Positions 36,114 through 43,905 of a stretch of DNA of 64,000 bases are shown in pieces (the first letter of the stretch is position 1; each line of letters opens with the position of its first letter). A program made the position numbers and the translations under genes. This DNA is from an uncultured Eubacterium sp. (GTDB lineage Bacteria > Bacillota > Clostridia > Lachnospirales > Lachnospiraceae), in contig CAPAOV010000004.1 of NCBI GenBank assembly GCA_948579355.1, forward strand, positions 1 to 64,000, written 5' to 3'. The notes under the pieces are model-generated. The model was not told the DNA's origin. It was given only the letters and a program-made list of their open reading frames with translations, and searched no databases.

Positions 36114-37121
36114 ATGAATTTAGTAATTCCTGAGGGGTATGAGGCAGCGTTGGACACAAGAGAAACAGAGGTGGCAATTAAAAAGGTTAAGGATTTTTTT
36201 GAAAAAGCTTTGGCGGCAAATCTGAATCTTACGCGTGTGTCGGCGCCGCTTTTTGTCGACCCGCAATCCGGACTTAATGATAACCTAAATGGTGTTGAGC
36301 GTCCGGTAGACTTTGATATTCGCGAGCAGGATGGCAGAACAGTAGAAATTGTGCACTCATTGGCAAAGTGGAAACGTTATGCATTGGGACGTTATAAGTT
36401 TCATCATGGTGAAGGATTATATACGGATATGAATGCCATTCGGCGTGATGAAGATACCGATAATGTTCATTCCATCTTTGTTGACCAATGGGATTGGGAG
36501 CGGATTATTAGTAAGGAAGAGCGGAATATAGCTACATTAAAAAGTATTGTAATTAATGTATACCGTGCGCTGCAGGAAACAGAAGATTATTTGGCAACCC
36601 AATACAATTATATTAAGAAATCGTTGCCGCAAAACATTACTTTTGTTACCTCACAGGAGTTAGAGGACGCCTATCCGAATAAGTCGCCAAAGGAACGTGA
36701 GTATGAGGCGGTAAAAGAGCACGGAGCCGTTTTTCTTATGAATATCGGAGATAAACTGGCGTCTGGTGAACCGCATGACGGCCGTGCACCGGATTATGAT
36801 GACTGGTCTTTGAATGGGGATATTATTGTATACTATCCGGTTCTTGATATGGCGTTGGAGTTATCTTCCATGGGGATTCGTGTGGATGAGGTTTCGTTAA
36901 AAGAACAGCTTGCCAAGGCAGGATGTTCGGAGAGGGAAGAACTTCCATTTCAAAAGGCTGTCTTGGAGAAGAAACTGCCTTACACGATTGGCGGTGGTAT
37001 CGGACAGTCCCGTATCTGCATGTTTTTCCTGCGCAAGGCTCATATCGGGGAAGTGCAGGCTTCCATCTGGCCGGATGACGTGATGGAAGAGGCAGAGAAG
37101 AGCAATCTTCATATTTTATAA
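36114..37121 (+). CDS. asnA: aspartate-ammonia ligase (asparagine synthetase A)
   Basis: 335 residues. It makes asparagine from aspartate, ammonia and ATP with a class II synthetase-like fold. Family signatures are VSAPLFVDPQSGLNDNLNG, EIVHSLAKWKR and GGGIGQSRICMFFL. The ATG at 36114 is preferred over 36108 because AGGAGG then has normal spacing. It lies 39 bp after asnS and is likely in one transcript with it. Confidence 0.96.
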   Translation: MNLVIPEGYEAALDTRETEVAIKKVKDFFEKALAANLNLTRVSAPLFVDPQSGLNDNLNGVERPVDFDIREQDGRTVEIVHSLAKWKRYALGRYKFHHGEGLYTDMNAIRRDEDTDNVHSIFVDQWDWERIISKEERNIATLKSIVINVYRALQETEDYLATQYNYIKKSLPQNITFVTSQELEDAYPNKSPKEREYEAVKEHGAVFLMNIGDKLASGEPHDGRAPDYDDWSLNGDIIVYYPVLDMALELSSMGIRVDEVSLKEQLAKAGCSEREELPFQKAVLEKKLPYTIGGGIGQSRICMFFLRKAHIGEVQASIWPDDVMEEAEKSNLHIL

Positions 37122-37146
37122 TTGCCGGAAGGAGTAAAGACGATTT

Positions 37147-38319
37147 ATGGATAATTTCACCTTTTATGCACCGACTTATTTTGATTTCGGAAAAGATACG
37201 GAAAAACATGCGGCTGATTTGATTCGCCAGTTCGGGGGGACGAAAGTACTGCTCCATTATGGCGGCGGTTCCATTAAGAAAAACGGCCTTTACCAGTGCG
37301 TCACTGAAAGTCTGGCGCAGGCGAATCTTCCTTTCGTGGAACTCGGCGGTGTAAAACCGAATCCGCGCAGTGGTCTGGTGTATGAGGGAATCGCTTTGTG
37401 TAAAAGGGAAAACGTCGATTTTATACTTGCGGTTGGCGGTGGCAGCACCATTGATTCGGCGAAAGCGATTGCCGCCGGCAGTATGTATGACGGTGATTTT
37501 TTAGATTTCTATCAGGGGAAAGGCAAAATCGAAAAGGCTTTGCCAATTGGCACGATATTGACAATCGCTGCCGCCGGCAGCGAGGGGTCTCCGAACACGG
37601 TTATTACGGATGAGAAGGAATGTATAAAAAAAGGGGCGAAGAGCGATTGCCTCCGCCCGCGTTTTTCCATTCTCAATCCGGTGCTGACGTGTACGTTACC
37701 GCCGTACCAGACGGCGGCCGGCTGTACGGATATTATGATTCATGTATGCGAGAGATACTTTTCCAATACGGAAGAGGTAGAGATTACAGACCGCCTCTGT
37801 GAGGCCGTGTTAAAGACAATTATACATGAGGCGCCGCGCGTTATAGAGGCGCCGGATAATTATGAAGCGAGAGCCAATATTATGTGGGCCGGTATGTTGG
37901 CGCACAATAATATATGCGGTGTGGGGCGAGTACAGGATTGGGCAAGCCATCATATAGAGCATGAGCTGTCAGCGTTGTACGACGTGACTCACGGTGCGGG
38001 TTTGGCCGTGATAGCCCCGTTGTGGATGCGTTATGTGTTGGAAAGCAATCCACACAAATTAGTACTCTTTGCAACGCGTGTATGGGATATTGCCATGGAC
38101 GAGTCTGATTTGCACGGCGTGGCGCTGAAAGGGATTGAAGCATTTGAGGCATTTTTGAAAAAAATCGGCATGCCTTCCAGTTTTGCAGAAATCGGAGCGA
38201 GGGAAGAAGATATTGAACTCATGACAAATAAACTTATGAATGGACGCAAGACAGAAGGAAACTATGTGAAACTGACACGGGATGATGTGAGAAAAATATA
38301 TGAGAGTGCAGTCAGATAG
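37147..38319 (+). CDS. iron-containing alcohol dehydrogenase (butanol-dehydrogenase type)
   Basis: 390 residues. The Rossmann-like half has the glycine-rich AVGGGSTIDSAKAIA motif. The C-terminal half carries the metal ligands, seen as D in CTDIMIHVCE and histidines in SHHIEHELSALYDVTHGAGLA. Such enzymes reduce aldehydes with NAD(P)H during fermentation; butanol dehydrogenase-like proteins share this length and motif set. The start has GGAAGGAG upstream. It is the first of a close-packed run with the sigma-like gene and mutY (15 bp and overlapping). Confidence 0.93.
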   Translation: MDNFTFYAPTYFDFGKDTEKHAADLIRQFGGTKVLLHYGGGSIKKNGLYQCVTESLAQANLPFVELGGVKPNPRSGLVYEGIALCKRENVDFILAVGGGSTIDSAKAIAAGSMYDGDFLDFYQGKGKIEKALPIGTILTIAAAGSEGSPNTVITDEKECIKKGAKSDCLRPRFSILNPVLTCTLPPYQTAAGCTDIMIHVCERYFSNTEEVEITDRLCEAVLKTIIHEAPRVIEAPDNYEARANIMWAGMLAHNNICGVGRVQDWASHHIEHELSALYDVTHGAGLAVIAPLWMRYVLESNPHKLVLFATRVWDIAMDESDLHGVALKGIEAFEAFLKKIGMPSSFAEIGAREEDIELMTNKLMNGRKTEGNYVKLTRDDVRKIYESAVR

Positions 38320-38334
38320 AGGAGGATTTGCCGG

Positions 38335-39111
38335 ATGGAGCAAAAAGAGTTTCTTCGCCATATAGAAGGATTGATTCAGTATGCCAGAACAAAAGAGAAT
38401 CAATTGACAAAACAGGAAGTCGCTGATTATTGCAGCGAATTGTCATTGACCGAGCAGCAGTATGAGCTGCTGTATGCATACTTAAAGGAGCATCAGGTTC
38501 ATGTTGACGGTTACAAGGCACAGCCGGAAGCAGTGGCGTTTGAGGGAAAATCCGGTGAAAAGTCAGGAGAAAGGGATTCTAAGTATCTGACAATATATCG
38601 TCGGGAACTGCGTGGGCTGCCGGACTATTCGGAGGAAGAGAAGCGACATTTGTTTGAGCGTCTTCGCGCAGGGGATGAAACGGTAATAGGGACGGTGATT
38701 GAAGCTCAATTGAAGAGAGTTGTGACGTTGGCGGGGAAATACCGTGGACGGGGAGTGCCGTTAGAGGATTTGATTCAGGAGGGCAATTTAGAGCTGACAT
38801 CCCGCGTGGCAATGCTCTGTGGCAATCAGGAAGTAGTAGATTATGAAAAGGCAATGGACCATGCGGTGCGCAGCCGTTTGATTGAATTGGTAGATGAGGA
38901 GCTTTCGGATAGCGACAGTATCAGTACGGTATTGGCACGGGTGAATTTGCTGATGGAAGCAACAAGGTCTTTAGCAGAAGAGTATGGACGTATTGCTACG
39001 TTGGAAGAACTTGCGGATTTTGCACATATGGATAGAGAAGAGATTCAGATGTACGTGGAACTGTCAAGAAATGCTATCGAGATAGGAAGTGGAGACGGTG
39101 CAAGAGAATGA
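38335..39111 (+). CDS. sigma-70-like protein lacking region 4
   Basis: 258 residues. A helical N-terminal part (LTKQEVADYCSELSLTEQQY) is followed by a sigma region 1.2/2-like segment (LPDYSEEEKRHLFERLRAGD, then LAGKYRGRGVPLEDLIQEGN) and a region 3-like segment (YGRIATLEELADFAHMDREE). The aromatic -10-recognition part of region 2.4 is not recognisable and there is no region 4 helix-turn-helix, so it cannot contact a -35 box in the usual way. It may be an anti-sigma/regulatory paralogue or a minimal sigma factor. Its 3' end overlaps mutY. Confidence 0.75.
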   Translation: MEQKEFLRHIEGLIQYARTKENQLTKQEVADYCSELSLTEQQYELLYAYLKEHQVHVDGYKAQPEAVAFEGKSGEKSGERDSKYLTIYRRELRGLPDYSEEEKRHLFERLRAGDETVIGTVIEAQLKRVVTLAGKYRGRGVPLEDLIQEGNLELTSRVAMLCGNQEVVDYEKAMDHAVRSRLIELVDEELSDSDSISTVLARVNLLMEATRSLAEEYGRIATLEELADFAHMDREEIQMYVELSRNAIEIGSGDGARE

Positions 39112-40168
39112 TTATTCTTTAGAGGCTTTAGCAGAGCCTCTTTGTTTATGGTATGAAAAAAATAAGCGCAGTATGCCATGGAGGGATGACGCCACGCCGT
39201 ATCATGTCTGGCTGTCGGAAATCATGCTGCAGCAGACGCGGATTGAGGCAGTAAAAGAATATTACCGTCGTTTTACCGAGCAGCTTCCCGATGTGGCGTC
39301 GCTGGCGGAAGTGCCGGAAGAAGAGCTGATGAAATTATGGGAGGGGCTGGGATATTATAACCGCGCCCGCAATTTGCAAAAAGCAGCGCGGCTTGTAATG
39401 GAGAGATATGACGGACGTCTGCCGGCGTCTTACGATTTGCTTCTTGAATTGCCGGGAATCGGCAGCTATACTGCCGGCGCGATAGCTTCCATTGCCTATG
39501 GAATTGCGGCTCCTGCGGTAGATGGCAATGTTTTGCGTGTTACGATGCGCTACCTGAATTGTGATGATGACATTATGAAACAATCGGTGCGAAAGAAGAT
39601 GGAGAGGGCAATCATGGCGGTCATCCCCCGCGAAAAGCCCGGTGTGTTTAATCAGGCGCTGATGGAGCTGGGAGAGGTAATCTGCATTCCAAACGGGAAA
39701 CCGCTGTGCGGGCAATGTCCGCTTGCCGCTTTGTGCCGGGCGCATGCGGTGGGACGGGAGACGGAATTACCGGTGAAGCCGGAGAAGAAGAGCAGACGTA
39801 TTGAGAAGCGGACGATTTTACTTTTGGAGCAGGAGGGCCGGATTGGGATTGTCAAGAGGCCGGAAAAAGGGCTGCTTGCCGGTTTGTGGGAATTTCCCGC
39901 TTTCGATGGTTATAAAACGCTGCCGTGGATAAAAGAATGGCTGGCCGCAAAAGGAGCGGGAGAAACAAAAGTCAGCCGGATGCAGGGTGGGAAACATATT
40001 TTTTCCCATGTCGAATGGCATATGAGAGGTTATCGGATAGAGGGGATAAGGGGCGAATGCGAACTGATACCGAATCTCGTGTGGGTGGAAAAAGAAGAAC
40101 TGAAAAATCGCTATGCTCTTCCGATTGCTTTTCATACGTTTCTTCAGCAGATTTTATCAGGGAAATAG
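39089..40168 (+). CDS. mutY: A/G-specific adenine glycosylase
   Basis: About 359 residues. The helix-hairpin-helix (LPGIGSYTAGAIASIAYG) and catalytic Asp region (AAPAVDGNVLRV) are intact. The iron-sulfur cysteines are present (CIPNGKPLCGQCPLAALC), as is a C-terminal NUDIX-like domain that reads 8-oxoguanine (LLAGLWEFPAFDG). It removes adenine mispaired with 8-oxoguanine. The start is not certain: GTG at 39089 or GTG at 39098, both inside the end of the sigma-like gene; neither has a strong ribosome site, so coupled translation is likely. Confidence 0.95.
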   Translation: METVQENDYSLEALAEPLCLWYEKNKRSMPWRDDATPYHVWLSEIMLQQTRIEAVKEYYRRFTEQLPDVASLAEVPEEELMKLWEGLGYYNRARNLQKAARLVMERYDGRLPASYDLLLELPGIGSYTAGAIASIAYGIAAPAVDGNVLRVTMRYLNCDDDIMKQSVRKKMERAIMAVIPREKPGVFNQALMELGEVICIPNGKPLCGQCPLAALCRAHAVGRETELPVKPEKKSRRIEKRTILLLEQEGRIGIVKRPEKGLLAGLWEFPAFDGYKTLPWIKEWLAAKGAGETKVSRMQGGKHIFSHVEWHMRGYRIEGIRGECELIPNLVWVEKEELKNRYALPIAFHTFLQQILSGK

Positions 40169-40205
40169 CAGTTTTTATCTTTAAAAAGCTGTTATTTCCC
40201 TTTTT
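40160..40205 (+). terminator. terminator after mutY
   Basis: Stem GGGAAATA/TATTTCCC with an inner AGCTTTTT-like match, followed by TTTTT; the left arm includes the mutY stop codon. Confidence 0.8.
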
Positions 40206-40242
40206 ATGGTGGAATATTCTACTTTCTACAGTGATAGTAAAA

Positions 40243-40258
40243 ACACACGATATTGTGA
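40243..40258 (+). promoter_or_regulatory. NrdR box 1
   Basis: ACACACGATATTGTGA matches the NrdR consensus (acaCwAtATaTwGtgt) at 13 of 16 positions. It is 42 bp (four helical turns) start-to-start from box 2. Confidence 0.65.
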
Positions 40259-40284
40259 GTCTGACACAAAAATAATTGATTTAA

Positions 40285-40300
40285 TCACAATATATAGTGG
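40285..40300 (+). promoter_or_regulatory. NrdR box 2
   Basis: TCACAATATATAGTGG matches the NrdR consensus at 14 of 16 positions and overlaps the -35 box of the nrdD promoter, so bound NrdR would block polymerase. Confidence 0.8.
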
Positions 40301-40326
40301 ACAATGATACGGACAGGTGTTATAAT
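40298..40326 (+). promoter_or_regulatory. promoter of nrdD-nrdG-dut
   Basis: TGGACA at 40298-40303 and an extended -10 (TGTTATAAT; core 40321-40326) are separated by 17 bp. Confidence 0.6.
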
Positions 40327-40389
40327 GGACGGCGTAGGGAAAATACCAGAAGTAAGGTATTGGTTTCCAAGGAAAGGAGAATTACGAAA

Positions 40390-42516
40390 TTGAGAGTTAT
40401 TAAACGGGACGGGCGTACGGTAGATTATGATAGGAGTAAGATACTAATTGCCATACGCAAGGCGAATGCGGAGGTAGACCCATTTGAAAGAGCGAGCGAT
40501 GATATGATAGACGGTATCATTGCCGGTATCGAAAATATGAAGAGAGATACCATGCAGGTAGAAGATATTCAGGATATTATTGAACAGAAATTGATGGCAG
40601 CAGGTAAGTTTGACCTTGCGAAGAAATACATTATATACCGTTATACTCGAGAGTTAGTTCGTAAAGCCAATACCACAGACGATTCGATAATGAGTCTGCT
40701 TCAAAACAGCAACAAAGACGTAATGGAAGAAAATTCCAATAAAAATGCCTATGTAGCCAGTACGCAGCGTGATTTGATTGCCGGCGAGGTGTCGAAAGAT
40801 TTGACGAAGCGTGTGCTGCTTCCGGAGAAGATTACGAAAGCGCATGAAGAAGGTGTTATCCATTTTCACGATATGGATTATTTTATCCAGCCTATTTTTA
40901 ACTGCTGTCTCATCAATATCGGCGATATGCTTGATAAGGGAACGGTTATGAATGGCAAGCTGATTGAGAGTCCGAAGAGTTTTCAGGTTGCGTGTACGGT
41001 TATGACGCAGATTATTTCTGCGGTGGCGAGCAGCCAGTATGGCGGGCAGTCGGTCGACACGCGTCATTTGGGCAAGTACCTGCGTAAGAGCGCGGAAAAA
41101 TACCGCGCACAATATATGGAAAAGTTTGGCGATAAACTGGAGAAAGACATCGTGGAACAGTTTGTGCACGAGCGTCTGTTGGACGAGCTTCGTTCTGGAG
41201 TGCAGACGATTCAGTACCAGATTAATACCTTGATGACGACAAACGGCCAGTCGCCGTTTGTGACGCTGTTTTTGAATTTGGACGCAGAGGACGAGTATAT
41301 TGAAGAGAATGCCATGATTATTGAGGAAATTCTCCGTCAGCGCTTAGAGGGAATTAAAAATGAAAAGGGTGTCTTTGTGACGCCGGCGTTCCCTAAAATT
41401 ATTTATGTGCTGGATGAACATAATGCCCTGAAAGGCGGGAAATATGATTATATTACGAAGCTGGCAGTCAAATGTTCCGCCAAGAGAATGTATCCGGACT
41501 ATATTTCAGCAAAGAAAATGAGGGAGCAGTTTGAGGGAAATGTCTTTAGCTGTATGGGCTGCCGCAGTTTTCTGACGCCGTGGAAAGACGAGAACGGAAA
41601 TTATAAATTCGAGGGACGTTTTAATCAGGGAGTTGTCAGTTTGAATCTGCCGCAAATCGGTATTCTTTCGGATGGGAATTTGGAGACATTCTGGCAGTTG
41701 TTAGAGGAGAGACTGTCTCTGTGCTTTGAGGCGTTGATGTGCCGCCACCGTGCTTTGGAGGGCGTGACGAGCGATGTCAGTCCAATACACTGGCAGTATG
41801 GTGCGATTGCCCGTCTGCAGAAAGGGGAAAAGATTGACAAGCTGCTTCACGACGGTTATTCAACGATTTCACTCGGCTATATCGGTTTGTATGAAGTGAC
41901 GAAACTGATGACCGGCGAGAGCCAAACAAAAGAAAAGGGCAGTCAGTTTGCTATGGCGTTGATGAACCGTCTGCGCCGGGCAACGGATACATGGAAAGAA
42001 GAAACCGGAATACACTTTGGACTTTATGGCACGCCGGCAGAGAGTCTCTGTTACCGTTTTGCCGAGATTGATAAGAAACGTTTTGGTACCATTAAAGATG
42101 TGACGGATAAGGGCTATTATACAAACTCATACCATGTTGATGTGCGGGAGAAAATAAGCGCTTTCGATAAATTTGATTTTGAGGCGCAATTCCAGATGAT
42201 TTCATCCGGCGGTGCGATTTCTTATGTGGAGATTCCTAATATGCAACATAATTTGCCGGCTTTGGAAGAGGTTGTCAAATATATCTACGACCATATTTTA
42301 TATGCGGAGTTTAATACAAAATCAGATTTTTGCCACGAGTGCGGTTACGACGGGGAGATTATTGTCAACAGTAATCTGGAGTGGGAGTGTCCGAATTGCG
42401 GAAATACCGACCACGACAAGATGAATGTTACGCGGAGGACGTGCGGATATCTTGGTGAAAATTTCTGGAACGTAGGAAAAACAAAGGAAATCAATTCCCG
42501 CGTATTGCATTTATAA
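40390..42516 (+). CDS. nrdD: anaerobic (class III) ribonucleoside-triphosphate reductase
   Basis: 708 residues from TTG at 40390 with AAAGGAG upstream. The longer frame would translate the promoter and leader. An N-terminal ATP-cone (VIKRDGRTVDYDRSKILIAI) gives allosteric control. The catalytic barrel has the cysteines in NVFSCMGCRSF. The C-terminus has a zinc site (CHECGYDG and CPNCGN) and the glycyl-radical loop RTCGYLG. It reduces NTPs to dNTPs using a radical installed by NrdG. Two NrdR boxes upstream indicate repression by NrdR according to nucleotide levels. nrdG and dut follow, each behind a structured leader element. Confidence 0.97.
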   Translation: MRVIKRDGRTVDYDRSKILIAIRKANAEVDPFERASDDMIDGIIAGIENMKRDTMQVEDIQDIIEQKLMAAGKFDLAKKYIIYRYTRELVRKANTTDDSIMSLLQNSNKDVMEENSNKNAYVASTQRDLIAGEVSKDLTKRVLLPEKITKAHEEGVIHFHDMDYFIQPIFNCCLINIGDMLDKGTVMNGKLIESPKSFQVACTVMTQIISAVASSQYGGQSVDTRHLGKYLRKSAEKYRAQYMEKFGDKLEKDIVEQFVHERLLDELRSGVQTIQYQINTLMTTNGQSPFVTLFLNLDAEDEYIEENAMIIEEILRQRLEGIKNEKGVFVTPAFPKIIYVLDEHNALKGGKYDYITKLAVKCSAKRMYPDYISAKKMREQFEGNVFSCMGCRSFLTPWKDENGNYKFEGRFNQGVVSLNLPQIGILSDGNLETFWQLLEERLSLCFEALMCRHRALEGVTSDVSPIHWQYGAIARLQKGEKIDKLLHDGYSTISLGYIGLYEVTKLMTGESQTKEKGSQFAMALMNRLRRATDTWKEETGIHFGLYGTPAESLCYRFAEIDKKRFGTIKDVTDKGYYTNSYHVDVREKISAFDKFDFEAQFQMISSGGAISYVEIPNMQHNLPALEEVVKYIYDHILYAEFNTKSDFCHECGYDGEIIVNSNLEWECPNCGNTDHDKMNVTRRTCGYLGENFWNVGKTKEINSRVLHL

Positions 42517-42528
42517 GAGGAGTATAAA

Positions 42529-42670
42529 TTGAAAAATAAGCTTGATAGCTTATTTTTCAATCAACTATTTGTTTCTGAGCGAAAACAAATAGCTTTGTTC
42601 CGACACGAGAAACTCTTCGAGTTTTCTCGTGCGGTTCTTCGCGATAAATCGCTCAGAAATGAGGAATATT
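42529..42670 (+). ncRNA. pseudoknot leader element, copy 2 (before nrdG)
   Basis: Hairpin 1 is 42529-42560 (arms TTGAAAAATAAGCT/AGCTTATTTTTCAA). Hairpin 2 is 42565-42592 (CTATTTGTTT/AAACAAATAG) and hairpin 3 is 42604-42631. Hairpin 2 loop CTGAGCGA (42575-42582) is exactly complementary to TCGCTCAG (42649-42656), right before the GAGG ribosome site at 42661-42664. The competing hairpin 4 is TTCT 42635-42638, GCGAT 42641-42645, ATCGC 42648-42652, AGAA 42655-42658. Hairpin 1 is nearly identical to that of copy 3. Confidence 0.75.
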
Positions 42671-43201
42671 GTGAATTATGCCGATATTAAGCAGTATGAT
42701 GTAGCCAATGGCATCGGAGTGAGGGTTTCTCTTTTTGTCAGCGGCTGCACGCATCACTGTAAAGAGTGTTTTAATAAAGAAACATGGGATTTTAATTATG
42801 GGAAACCGTTTACGGAAAAAGAGATAGAGCAGATTATAGAATATTTAAAGCCTGATTATGTATCAGGCTTAACGTTACTGGGCGGTGAACCGATGGAGCC
42901 GTCCAATCAGGAGGGGCTGTTACCGCTTTTGCGGAATGTGCACGAATGCTATCCGCAGAAGAATGTGTGGTGCTATTCCGGATATCTTTTTGACAGGGAT
43001 ATTGTCGGCGATATGTATGCGAAATCCGAAGTGACAAGGGAGCTGCTGTCGTATATTGATATTCTGGTAGATGGTGAGTTTGTTGCGGATAAGAAAAATC
43101 TGAAAGTCAACTTCCGCGGTTCTGATAACCAGCGTATCATTGATGTCAGAAAATCAATGGAGACCGGTGAAATCGTTCACTGGGAGGGAGAGATTGCATA
43201 G
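42671..43201 (+). CDS. nrdG: anaerobic ribonucleotide reductase activating protein (radical SAM)
   Basis: 176 residues. The radical-SAM cluster motif is GCTHHCKECFN (CxxxCxxC form) near residue 25. NrdG uses S-adenosylmethionine and a 4Fe-4S cluster to make the glycyl radical on NrdD. The GTG at 42671 is chosen over the ATG at 42659 because the protein then starts MNYADIKQYDVANG as in the family, and because alignment with the other leader copies places GAGG at 42661-42664 as the ribosome site. It follows nrdD by about 155 bp, all occupied by the leader element. Confidence 0.95.
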   Translation: MNYADIKQYDVANGIGVRVSLFVSGCTHHCKECFNKETWDFNYGKPFTEKEIEQIIEYLKPDYVSGLTLLGGEPMEPSNQEGLLPLLRNVHECYPQKNVWCYSGYLFDRDIVGDMYAKSEVTRELLSYIDILVDGEFVADKKNLKVNFRGSDNQRIIDVRKSMETGEIVHWEGEIA

Positions 43202-43251
43202 CGGGAGCGGATGGCTGCCGAAGGATGTTTTTAGAAAGACGAGGGGATTAG

Positions 43252-43394
43252 TTTGAAAAATAAGCTTGATAGCTTATTTTTCAAACCACTATTTGTGCCG
43301 AAGCGTCACAAATAGTATTGATGTACAGAGCAAAAACAGCTACGCTGCTTTTTGCTCGTACTTCCTCCGCTACGCTTCGGAATGGGGGATTGTG
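43252..43394 (+). ncRNA. pseudoknot leader element, copy 3 (before dut)
   Basis: Hairpin 1 is 43252-43285 (arms TTTGAAAAATAAGCT/AGCTTATTTTTCAAA). Hairpin 2 is 43289-43315 (CTATTTGTG/CACAAATAG) and hairpin 3 is 43328-43357 (GAGCAAAAA core). Hairpin 2 loop CCGAAGCGT (43298-43306) is exactly complementary to ACGCTTCGG (43372-43380), just before GGGGG at 43384-43388. A weaker hairpin 4 has TTCC (43362-43365)/GGAA (43379-43382). Confidence 0.75.
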
Positions 43395-43841
43395 ATGAAT
43401 GCAGTAAAAGTACGTTTTAAGAAATTGGATGCGAGGGCTAAGATGCCTGATTACGGAACAGAATATGCGGCGGGAGCGGATTTGTATGCCTGTATGGAAG
43501 AGCCGTTGACGATAAAAGCGGGGACAACGGAATTTGTCCATACGGGTATTGCCATGGAGATTCCGGAGGGTCTGGTGGGACTCATTTACGCCAGAAGCGG
43601 ACTCGCCTGTAAGCGGGGGGTAGCGCCTGCCAACAAAGTCGGCGTCATAGACAGCGATTATCGCGGTGAGATTATGGTAGCTTTATATAACCATTCGCAA
43701 GAGGACGTCACGCTCGAATCCGGAGAGAGAGTGGCACAGATGGTAATTACTCCTTATGTGTTTGCGGAGTATGAGGAGTCCGACGAGCTGCAAGATTCGG
43801 TGCGCGGCGCCGGAGGATTTGGCTCTACCGGAATGAAATAG
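43395..43841 (+). CDS. dut: dUTP diphosphatase
   Basis: 148 residues, trimeric dUTPase family. Motif 1 is GADLYACM, motif 2 ARSGLACKRGV, motif 3 GVIDSDYRGEI, motif 4 SGERVAQMVI and motif 5 the C-terminal GAGGFGSTG. It hydrolyses dUTP to dUMP, keeping uracil out of DNA and feeding dTMP synthesis, which fits its place behind nrdD-nrdG. The ATG at 43395 lies after GGGGG; an adjacent GTG at 43392 is possible. The open frame extends upstream only through the leader element. Confidence 0.97.
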   Translation: MNAVKVRFKKLDARAKMPDYGTEYAAGADLYACMEEPLTIKAGTTEFVHTGIAMEIPEGLVGLIYARSGLACKRGVAPANKVGVIDSDYRGEIMVALYNHSQEDVTLESGERVAQMVITPYVFAEYEESDELQDSVRGAGGFGSTGMK

Positions 43842-43871
43842 TTTACTCCAATCCCCTTTTTGTGGTATGAT
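43842..43871 (+). promoter_or_regulatory. putative promoter of leuC-leuD
   Basis: TTTACT at 43842-43847 and TATGAT at 43866-43871 with 18 bp spacing; it starts at the end of dut. Confidence 0.4.
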
Positions 43872-43905
43872 AAAAGACAGACGAATTGGAAAGGATGGAA
43901 AAATC

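Noticed and set aside
42629..42670. Upstream extension of nrdG (and similar extensions of dut and the gene at 11104)
   Set aside because: The extra codons run through the pseudoknot leader; family N-termini and ribosome sites support the downstream starts.
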